The notes under the pieces were generated by a model, which did no database searches, was not told where the DNA came from, and worked only from the letters and a program-made list of their open reading frames with translations. The position numbers and the translations under genes are program-made. A stretch of 64,000 nt of DNA. Origin: Microbacterium sp. ABRD28 (GTDB lineage Bacteria > Actinomycetota > Actinomycetes > Actinomycetales > Microbacteriaceae). The stretch's first letter is position 1. Every line of letters begins with the position of its first letter. The stretch lies in the NCBI RefSeq assembly GCF_003850245.1, contig NZ_CP031015.1:992001-1056000 (forward strand), read 5' to 3'. Shown piece after piece: positions 1 to 6,101 of the stretch.

Positions 1-125
1 TTCGCCCGACCGGACAGGAGAGCACGACGACGTACGAGTACGTGGATGAGCGCGGCGTGCGCCGCACCGCCACCGAGACCGACGTGCTGCTGATGAAGGA
101 CCTCGCGGCCGCTCCTTCCGCCTGA
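1..125 (+). CDS. C-terminal tail of an unidentified protein
   Basis: The window opens inside a reading frame (codons beginning at position 3) that runs to a TGA at 123-125 and gives about 40 residues ending in LLMKDLAAAPSA. Codon choice is strongly GC at third positions, like the neighbours, so it reads as genuine coding sequence. The visible tail is hydrophilic, with a TYEYVDERGVRR stretch and no recognisable domain. No function can be assigned because most of the gene lies outside the window. Confidence 0.6.
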   Translation, partial: RPTGQESTTTYEYVDERGVRRTATETDVLLMKDLAAAPSA

Positions 126-138
126 GCGAGGCTCGCAC

Positions 139-226
139 TGTCCCGAACTCCTGCAGATCGGGCGTCGGCGTGGCCTGCAAACGCTGACCGACGGTCTCCA
201 CGTCGGTTCTGCCGGAGTTGAGGACA
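139..226. repeat. Imperfect palindromic intergenic element, copy 1
   Basis: TGTCCCGAACTCCTGCA (139-155) faces TGCCGGAGTTGAGGACA (210-226), an imperfect inverted repeat with a 54-nt interior. The same 17-base left arm occurs identically at 61948-61964 with a matching right arm at 62019-62035, so this is a dispersed element rather than a one-off terminator. It lies just 3' of the partial gene ending at 125. Confidence 0.65.
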
Positions 227-240
227 GCGGCCGCCGGCGC

Positions 241-313
241 AACTCCTCAGATTCCGCGCCGAACCGGCAAGAAACCGCCGTCGCCCGGGCGCGCGGCGCC
301 GATTCTGAGGAGT
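241..313. repeat. Second long palindrome in the first spacer
   Basis: AACTCCTCAGATTCCGCGCCG starts at 241 and its near reverse complement occupies about 293-313 (CGGCGCCGATTCTGAGGAGT). The arms are about 20 nt with one or two mismatches and enclose about 30 nt. It abuts copy 1 and shares the AACTCCT core. Together the two palindromes fill most of the 126-345 gap. They could form a bidirectional terminator or a REP-like element. Confidence 0.6.
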
Positions 314-348
314 CGTGCAGGTCGCCGCCGCGCCGCAGCGCGGGATGT

Positions 349-404
349 AAAAGATTCTTGACACCCACGGCGTCCCGCCCTACGCTGAGTGTCAAGAATC
401 TTTG
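349..404 (+). promoter_or_regulatory. Promoter flanked by a 15-bp inverted repeat (putative autoregulatory operator)
   Basis: TTGACA (358-363), 17 nt, then TACGCT (381-386) make a near-consensus -35/-10 promoter for the membrane protein/HTH pair. The arm at 349-364 overlaps the -35 box, and GTGTCAAGAATCTTT at 389-403 is the exact complement of 15 of its bases, directly after the -10 box. A dimeric Xre-type repressor bound to both arms would cover the promoter. The obvious candidate is the HTH protein at 854-1078. Confidence 0.75.
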
Positions 405-419
405 ACATCGGAGGTCGCC

Positions 420-854
420 ATGGCGTACATGGAGCGGACGATCTGGGCCCAGCTCATCGCGAGCGTCGTGGGCCTCGTGGTCTACCTGTCGCTCGTCGTG
501 CCGCAGCTGTTCACCACCCCGGTCGGCGAGATCGCCTGGGTGTGGCCGATGATCGGGACCATCGTCGGCGCCATCGTCCTGTCGATCGTCCTCAGCATCG
601 TGTGGGGCATGGTCGCACGGATGCGCGATCCCGAGCTCGAGCACACCGCCGACCAGCGCGATCGCGAGATCGAGCGGTTCGGCGAGCGGATCGGCCAGAG
701 CTTCCTCGCGATCGGCAGCATCATCGCGCTGGTCCTCGCGATGGTCGAAGCGCCCTGGTTCTGGATCGGCAACGCCCTATTCCTCGGGTTCTTCCTCTCC
801 GCGGCACTCGGAGGCATGGCGAGGCTCGGCGCCTACCGGACGGGCCTGCCGTGA
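420..854 (+). CDS. Small integral membrane protein paired with an HTH regulator
   Basis: This 144-residue protein starts at ATG 420, five nt after a GGAGG ribosome-binding site at 410-414, which is why the upstream TTG at 402 is not used. It has about four hydrophobic segments (residues about 10-32, 42-65, 95-113 and 117-135) and a charged loop (residues about 70-93, RMRDPELEHTADQRDREIER) between the second and third. The stop overlaps the start of the downstream HTH gene by one base. Such membrane protein plus YozG-type regulator pairs are common in Gram-positives and often resemble DUF2178-type partners, but I cannot assign a family with certainty. The promoter carries an inverted repeat that suggests feedback control. 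Confidence 0.8.
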   Translation: MAYMERTIWAQLIASVVGLVVYLSLVVPQLFTTPVGEIAWVWPMIGTIVGAIVLSIVLSIVWGMVARMRDPELEHTADQRDREIERFGERIGQSFLAIGSIIALVLAMVEAPWFWIGNALFLGFFLSAALGGMARLGAYRTGLP

Positions 855-1078
855 TGGTCCGCCCCACGAAGGTCACCAACACCATCCGCGCCGTGCGCGA
901 GGCCGCCGGGATGACGCAGGCCGAGGTCGCCCGCCGCGTGGGCGTCACGCGCCAGACCCTCATCGCCATCGAGCAGGGACGGTACTCCCCGACGCTCGAG
1001 CTCGCGTTCCAGCTCGCCCGCGTCTTCGACGCGCGCCTCGACGACCTCTTCCACTACCCCGACACGTCGGAGGACTGA
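854..1078 (+). CDS. Small Xre/YozG-type helix-turn-helix transcriptional regulator
   Basis: The 74-residue protein is almost entirely one HTH_3 domain: MTQAEVARRVGVTRQTLIAI gives helices 2 and 3, followed by EQGRYSPTLELAFQLARVF and a short tail (DDLFHYPDTSED). This is typical of the compact YozG-like repressors of about 70 residues that lack an effector domain. The start ATG (854) shares its A with the stop of the membrane protein, so translation is coupled. It probably binds the inverted repeat at 349-404. The next gene begins 1 nt downstream, so the operon may extend into it. Confidence 0.9.
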   Translation: MVRPTKVTNTIRAVREAAGMTQAEVARRVGVTRQTLIAIEQGRYSPTLELAFQLARVFDARLDDLFHYPDTSED

Positions 1079-1079
1079 C

Positions 1080-2072
1080 ATGACCACCCACACGATCCCG
1101 CAGACCATGACGGCTTGGCGCCAGCACGCCTACGGGCCGGCCGCCGTCGTGCAGGCCGAAACGATCCCTGTCCCCACCCCCGGTCGCAAGGAGGTGCTGC
1201 TGAAGGTCGCCGCCGCGTCGCTGAACTCCGGTGACATCCACCTGATGCGCGGCGAGCCGCGCGTGGTCCGGCTCTTCTTCGGGCTGCGACGCCCACGCAC
1301 GCGGGGCCGGGGGATGGATGTCGCGGGCACGGTCGTCGCGCTCGGCGCCGACGTGACGGGGCTCGCCGTCGGCGATCTCGTCGTGGGGGCCGGCGACGAG
1401 ACGCTGGCGGAGTTCGTCACGGTGAAGGCGGAGCGACTCACCGCGCTGCCGGCGGGCCTCGACCCGGTCGTCGCCGCGACGCTGCCGATCGCGGGCAACA
1501 CCGCGACGACGATCCTCGACACCTGTCGGGTCGGGGCGGGGTCGACCGTGCTGCTCGTCGGAGCCGGGGGCGGAGTCGGCACCCTCACCGCCGCGCTCGC
1601 CGTCGCGCGCGGCGCGGAGGTGTGGGCGACCTGCGGTGCGCGGGCCGAGCAGACCCTCCGAGATCTCGGGGCCCTGCGCGCCCTCGATTACCGCACCCAC
1701 GACATCGCCTCCCTTCCCGCCGCAGCCTTCGACGCCGTCGTCGACATCGCCGGCGAACTCCCGCTCGAGGCGCTCCGCGACCGTCTCCGCGACGGCGGTA
1801 CCGTCGCCCTCGTCGGGGGCGACGGCCATCCCTTCTGGGGACCGTTCCCACGGATCATCCGCTCGCTCTTCCTCAGCCGCCGCGCGCGGCGGTTCCGTTC
1901 GGTCACGGCCGTGACGAAGACCCCGGTGACGGCTGAGCTGCTGAGGATGACGGCGGCCGGCGTCATCCGTCCCGTCATCGAAAGGACCTACCCCCTGAGC
2001 GACGCCGGAGCAGCGATCGCCCATGTCGACGCCGGGCACACGGTGGGCAAGGTCGTGGTCGTCGCCGACTGA
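1080..2072 (+). CDS. MDR-family NAD(P)-dependent alcohol dehydrogenase/quinone oxidoreductase
   Basis: The 330-residue protein has the two-domain medium-chain dehydrogenase/reductase layout: an N-terminal GroES-like fold (GDIHLMRGEPR, then the GMDVAGTVVALGADVTGLAVGD hallmark near residues 78-100) and a Rossmann domain with the glycine-rich VLLVGAGGGVGTLTAALA near residues 157-175. I see none of the Cys residues that bind structural zinc, so it belongs with the zinc-independent quinone-oxidoreductase-like branch. The physiological substrate is unknown. It starts one base after the HTH gene ends, suggesting one transcript and possible control by that regulator. Confidence 0.85.
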   Translation: MTTHTIPQTMTAWRQHAYGPAAVVQAETIPVPTPGRKEVLLKVAAASLNSGDIHLMRGEPRVVRLFFGLRRPRTRGRGMDVAGTVVALGADVTGLAVGDLVVGAGDETLAEFVTVKAERLTALPAGLDPVVAATLPIAGNTATTILDTCRVGAGSTVLLVGAGGGVGTLTAALAVARGAEVWATCGARAEQTLRDLGALRALDYRTHDIASLPAAAFDAVVDIAGELPLEALRDRLRDGGTVALVGGDGHPFWGPFPRIIRSLFLSRRARRFRSVTAVTKTPVTAELLRMTAAGVIRPVIERTYPLSDAGAAIAHVDAGHTVGKVVVVAD

Positions 2073-2105
2073 GCGCGGCGTCCCAGGCGCCGGCAAGGGG
2101 GCCGT

Positions 2106-2118
2106 GGCACAATGGTCC
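2106..2118 (+). promoter_or_regulatory. Possible -10 region for the guanidine hydrolase operon
   Basis: CACAAT lies at about 2110-2115 in an otherwise GC-saturated spacer after the dehydrogenase stop. It would give a leader of about 75 nt before the ATG at 2196. No good -35 box is visible, so this is tentative. Confidence 0.3.
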
Positions 2119-2195
2119 CGGCGTGCCCGGGTCGACGGCTTCGAAGCCCCGCCGGGCCTCTGGACAGCGTCCGCCGCACCTTCGCAAGGAGACCG

Positions 2196-3101
2196 ATGTC
2201 CACTCAGAACACCGCGCCGACCGTCGAGGCCACCGCCGCCACCGCGAGCTCCACGGGGCGCATCGCCCAGCACCGCCGCTATCTCATGTGCCGGCCCGAG
2301 TTCTTCACCGTGAGCTACACCATCAATCCGTGGATGGAGCCGGCGAACCCCACCGACACCGCCAAGGCCGTCCGGCAGTGGCAGGCTCTCTACGACGCCT
2401 ACCTCGAGCTCGGCCACGAGGTGGAGCTGATCGACCCCATCGAGGGCCTCCCCGACATGGTCTACACCGCCAACGGCGGGTTCCTCATCGACGGCATCGC
2501 CTACGGCGCGAAGTTCCGCTTCGACGAGCGGGTGCCCGAGGGGCCGGCGTTCATGGAGTGGTTCCGCGACAACGGGTACGACGTCGTCGTGCCCCGCGAG
2601 GTGAACGAGGGTGAGGGTGACTTCCTGCTCGTCGGCGACACCATCCTCGCCGGCACCGGCTTCCGCTCGACCGGTGACAGCCACCGCGAGGTGGGCGAGG
2701 TCTTCGGCAAGGAGGTCGTCTCGCTGAACCTCATCGACCCGCGGTTCTACCACCTCGACACCGCGATCGCGGTTCTCGACCCGGTCGAGGGACCGGGCGG
2801 GGTCCAGCGGGCGAACATCGCCTACCTCGAGCACGCGTTCGACGAGCGCGGCCAGGCGATCCTCGCCGAGCGTTATCCCGACGCGATCCGGGTGTCGGAT
2901 GACGACGGCGCGGTGTTCGGGCTGAACTCGGCCAGCGACGGCTACAACGTCATCATCTCCCCGCGGGCGACCGGCTTCGAAGCGCAGCTGCGCGAGCGCG
3001 GCTACAACCCGATCATGATCGACCTGTCCGAGCTCCTCCTCGGCGGTGGCGGGATCAAGTGCTGCACCCTCGAGCTCCGCCGCGGGACGGAGGGATCGTG
3101 A
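2196..3101 (+). CDS. Guanidino-group hydrolase of the DDAH/arginine dihydrolase superfamily
   Basis: The 301-residue protein starts at ATG 2196 behind AAGGAGA (2186-2192). It shows the pentein-fold signatures of amidinotransferase/DDAH enzymes: TANGG (91-95), the FYHLDTA motif with catalytic His186, and GGGGIKCCTLEL with nucleophile Cys289. The family hydrolyses methylarginines or arginine. DDAH and deiminases make citrulline, while the cyanobacterial arginine dihydrolases of this superfamily make ornithine directly. The next gene, ornithine aminotransferase, overlaps the stop by 4 nt (GTGA), which suggests that ornithine is the product or is close to it. Sequence alone does not separate dimethylarginine hydrolase from arginine dihydrolase. 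Confidence 0.85.
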   Translation: MSTQNTAPTVEATAATASSTGRIAQHRRYLMCRPEFFTVSYTINPWMEPANPTDTAKAVRQWQALYDAYLELGHEVELIDPIEGLPDMVYTANGGFLIDGIAYGAKFRFDERVPEGPAFMEWFRDNGYDVVVPREVNEGEGDFLLVGDTILAGTGFRSTGDSHREVGEVFGKEVVSLNLIDPRFYHLDTAIAVLDPVEGPGGVQRANIAYLEHAFDERGQAILAERYPDAIRVSDDDGAVFGLNSASDGYNVIISPRATGFEAQLRERGYNPIMIDLSELLLGGGGIKCCTLELRRGTEGS

Positions 3102-4324
3102 GCATCTCCGAACTCCCGACCGACACCGCGACCCTGCGGGTGATCGACGCCGAGGAACAGCACCTCGCCCACAACTACCACCCGCTGCCCGTGGTGGTCT
3201 CGCGCGCCGAGGGCGCGTGGGTCACCGATGTGGAGGGCAAGCGTTACCTCGACCTGCTGTCGGCGTACTCGGCACTGAACTTCGGCCACGGTCACCCCGC
3301 CATCGTCGCTGCCGCCCAGGAGCAGCTCGCCCGTGTGACCCTCACCAGTCGCGCGTACCACAGCGACCGGTTGGGCGCGTTCGCCGCTGCGCTCGCCGAG
3401 CTCTGCGGGAAAGACCTCGTGCTGCCGATGAACACCGGCGCCGAAGCGGTGGAGACGGGCATCAAGGTCGCGCGCGCGTGGGGCTATCGCGTGAAGGGCA
3501 TCGCCCCGGATGCCGCGACGATCGTCGTCGCGCACGGGAACTTCCACGGGCGCACCACCACGATCGTCGGCTTCAGCGACGACCCGGTCTCGCACGATGA
3601 CTTCGGCCCGTACGGCGGCGGGTTCGTGCACGTCCCGTACGGCGACGCCGCGGCGATCGAGGCCGCGATCGACGAGAACACGGCGGCAGTGCTCATCGAG
3701 CCGATCCAGGGCGAGGCGGGGGTCATCATCCCGCCCGAGGGGTACCTCCGCGCGGTGCGGGAGATCTGCACCCGGCGCGGCGTGCTGTTCATCGCCGATG
3801 AGATCCAGTCGGGGCTCGGACGTGTGGGAACGACCTTCGCGTGCGACCGCGAAGAAGTGGTGCCCGACGTCTACCTGCTCGGCAAGGCGCTCGGAGGCGG
3901 CATCGTGCCGGTGTCGGCCGTCGTCGCCGACCGGAACGTCTTGGGCGTCATCCGCCCGGGTGAGCACGGGTCGACCTTCGGCGGCAATCCGCTGGCCGCC
4001 GCGGTCGGCACGCGCGTGGTCGAGATGCTCCAGACCGGTGAGTTCCAGAAGCGTGCCGCAGCCCTCGGCGAGCACCTCGAGGCGAAGCTCGGCGAGCTCG
4101 TCGGGCACGGTGTCACCGAGGTGCGCATCGCGGGGCTGTGGGCCGGGATCGACATCGACCCCGCCGTGGGCACCGGCCGCGAGGTGGCCGAGCGGCTCCT
4201 CGCGCGCGGGGTGCTGGCGAAGGACACGCACGGGCAGACGCTCCGCATCGCGCCGCCCCTGGTCATCCGCGCGACCGAGCTGGACTGGGCCGTCGAGCAG
4301 CTGAAGCTCGTCCTCGCGGGCTGA
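3098..4324 (+). CDS. rocD: Ornithine aminotransferase
   Basis: This 408-residue class-III PLP aminotransferase converts ornithine and 2-oxoglutarate to glutamate-5-semialdehyde and glutamate in the cytosol. Visible landmarks are YLDLLSAYSALNFGHGHP near the N terminus, MNTGAEAVETGIKVAR, IQGEAGV, FIADEIQSGLGR and the PLP lysine in LLGKALGGG, followed by HGSTFGGNPLA. The GTG at 3098 is chosen because it overlaps the upstream stop by 4 nt and leaves a normal N terminus. Pairing with the guanidine hydrolase indicates arginine degradation toward glutamate or proline. Confidence 0.93.
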   Translation: MSISELPTDTATLRVIDAEEQHLAHNYHPLPVVVSRAEGAWVTDVEGKRYLDLLSAYSALNFGHGHPAIVAAAQEQLARVTLTSRAYHSDRLGAFAAALAELCGKDLVLPMNTGAEAVETGIKVARAWGYRVKGIAPDAATIVVAHGNFHGRTTTIVGFSDDPVSHDDFGPYGGGFVHVPYGDAAAIEAAIDENTAAVLIEPIQGEAGVIIPPEGYLRAVREICTRRGVLFIADEIQSGLGRVGTTFACDREEVVPDVYLLGKALGGGIVPVSAVVADRNVLGVIRPGEHGSTFGGNPLAAAVGTRVVEMLQTGEFQKRAAALGEHLEAKLGELVGHGVTEVRIAGLWAGIDIDPAVGTGREVAERLLARGVLAKDTHGQTLRIAPPLVIRATELDWAVEQLKLVLAG

Positions 4325-4330
4325 GCCGCG

Positions 4331-5911
4331 TCAGAAGACGTCGACAGGGAACTCGTGCCAGCCCGTCGCGCCGTCGGGTACGACGCCGGCGACCTCGGAG
4401 GTCTGCGTCTCGCCGAGCGCGTTCGTGGCGCGGCAGCGCAGCACATGACGCCCCGCGGTCGCACGCCACGGCAGGCTCCACTGCACCCACGTGTCATCCG
4501 AGATGGCGGTCGCGAGGGTCGCCTCCTCCCACGGCCCGTCGTCGACCTGCACCTCGACGCGCGAGACGCCGACGTGCGGCTGCCAGGCGACGCCCGCGAT
4601 GACCGTGTCGCCCGCGCTCAATCCCTGGCCGGGACGCGGCACGTCGATGCGTGACTGCAGCTTCACCGGGCCGCGCTCCGACCACCCGCGGTCGGTCCAG
4701 TAGGCAGTCGCCCGATCGAACCGGGTGACCTCGAGGTCGACGACCCACTTCGTCGCCGAGACGTAGCCGTAGAGCCCCGGCACGACCATCCGCACGGGGA
4801 ACCCGTGTTCGAGGGGCAGGGGCTCGCCGTTCATCCCGACGGCGAGGATCGACCATCGGTCGGGGTCGGTGAGCGCCTCGAGCGGCGTCGAGGCGGTGAA
4901 GCCGTCGATGGAGCGCGAGAGCACCATGTCGGCATCTGCCGTCGGGCGAGCCCGCGCGAGGAGCTCCCGGAGCGGGTAGCCGAGCCACCGTGCGTTGCCG
5001 ATGAGGGTGCCGCCGACCTCGTTCGACACGCACGACATCGTGGCGTACCCCTCCTCCAGCGGCAGGGCGACGAGCTCGTCCCACGTCAGGGTGACCTCGT
5101 TCTCGACCATTCCATGAATCCGCAGCGACCAGTCGGCGGGGTCGACCTGCGGCACCACCAGCGCGGTGTCGATGCGATAGAACGACGCGTTCGGCGTGAT
5201 GACGTCGGCCAGCCCTGCGATGTTCAGCTCGGCACCGGCGGGGATGGGGGATGCCGCGACCGCAGGTGTCGGCAGACGCAGAGCCGACCGAATCGCCGCC
5301 ACCGCACGGCTGCCGCCGCTGACCAGCGTCGCACCGAGGACGGCGACGAGTCCGATCGCGGCCGCACCTCCCGTCCAGGCGAGGAAACGCCGGCGGTCCA
5401 TCTGCGGGGAGTGGTCGAGCGGAGCGTCCCGGGTCGCCGCGTCTGATCGGTCGATCGGCTGCGCGGGCAGCATCCGCACCAGCATCCGCAGCGTCACGGC
5501 CATCGTGCCGCCGGCGATGAGAGAGGGGAGCCAGGACAGCGGCCCGGCGTCGGCGCGGGTGAGCGCCACGGCGGCGCCGATGACCCCGAGAGCGACGCCG
5601 ATCACCACACCCATCGGAGGGCGGCGGCGCTCGAGCAGACCCGCGATAGCGGCGACCGCGAGCAGGACCACAGCGATTCCGGTCAGCAGCGCGATCTTGT
5701 CGGCCGTTCCGAACCACGCGATCGCGGTGTCTTTGGCCCAGGGCGGAGCGGCGTCGATCAGGGCGCCGCCGATGGCGGCGAAGGGACTGGATGACGGCGC
5801 GATGAGCGCTGCCGAGAGTTCGCCGAGGCCCGCTCCGAGAAGAGCCGCGACGGCACCGGCCGCCGCGGCGAGCCATCCGTCCCGGGTTCCTGCGCGATGT
5901 GCCCTCGCCAC
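4331..5911 (-). CDS. Membrane-anchored molybdopterin-dependent oxidoreductase (sulfite oxidase family)
   Basis: The 526-residue protein has about four transmembrane segments in residues 13-145, then DRRRFLAWTGG (172-182), a twin-arginine-like motif before a further hydrophobic stretch, and an oxidoreductase molybdopterin domain from about 225. Cys294 in MSCVSNEVGG is the expected molybdenum ligand, and WLGYPLRELL follows. The C-terminal 110 residues form the Mo-co dimerisation domain (PRPGQGLSAGDTVIAGVAWQ). The layout matches actinobacterial YedY-like/sulfite-oxidase-like proteins with the catalytic part facing outside. The GTG at 5911 is preferred because TAGGCT lies 7 nt upstream (leaderless); the open frame continues further but without coding character. 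Confidence 0.88.
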   Translation of the reverse strand: MARAHRAGTRDGWLAAAAGAVAALLGAGLGELSAALIAPSSSPFAAIGGALIDAAPPWAKDTAIAWFGTADKIALLTGIAVVLLAVAAIAGLLERRRPPMGVVIGVALGVIGAAVALTRADAGPLSWLPSLIAGGTMAVTLRMLVRMLPAQPIDRSDAATRDAPLDHSPQMDRRRFLAWTGGAAAIGLVAVLGATLVSGGSRAVAAIRSALRLPTPAVAASPIPAGAELNIAGLADVITPNASFYRIDTALVVPQVDPADWSLRIHGMVENEVTLTWDELVALPLEEGYATMSCVSNEVGGTLIGNARWLGYPLRELLARARPTADADMVLSRSIDGFTASTPLEALTDPDRWSILAVGMNGEPLPLEHGFPVRMVVPGLYGYVSATKWVVDLEVTRFDRATAYWTDRGWSERGPVKLQSRIDVPRPGQGLSAGDTVIAGVAWQPHVGVSRVEVQVDDGPWEEATLATAISDDTWVQWSLPWRATAGRHVLRCRATNALGETQTSEVAGVVPDGATGWHEFPVDVF

Positions 5912-5918
5912 GGTTTCG

Positions 5919-5924
5919 AGCCTA
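5919..5924 (-). promoter_or_regulatory. Leaderless -10 box, molybdoenzyme
   Basis: TAGGCT on the minus strand ends 7 nt before the GTG at 5911, which puts transcription start at or next to the start codon. No ribosome-binding site is visible there. Confidence 0.65.
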
Positions 5925-5985
5925 CGGCGCCCCGCGCCGCCGGGCGCGGGGCTGGTGATTACGGAAGGCTTACGTCGATCTCGGG

Positions 5986-6015
5986 TTGACGCGGCGCGGC
6001 CGTTCTGCCTACGGT
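5986..6015 (+). promoter_or_regulatory. Promoter of the GH16 glucanase gene
   Basis: TTGACG (5986-5991), an 18-nt spacer and TACGGT (6010-6015) form a plausible sigma-70-type promoter. It gives a leader of about 80 nt with AAGGACG before the TTG start at 6102. Confidence 0.6.
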
Positions 6016-6101
6016 GCTCGTGCCGAGAAAGCGCCTCCCCCCACGATCCGGCGCGCTCGTCCTGCTGAACGCCGCCGTTTCCGATCGACAAGGACGTCAC
6101 G

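Noticed and set aside
2095..2160. tRNA-like sequence before the guanidine hydrolase gene
   Set aside because: Contains a GGTCGACGGCTTCGAAGCCC stretch resembling a T arm, but no acceptor stem or anticodon arm can be formed.
960..2834. 624-residue open frame on the minus strand
   Set aside because: Lies antisense to the dehydrogenase and guanidine hydrolase genes; Arg/Gly/Asp-heavy composition without domains is typical of shadow frames in high-GC DNA.
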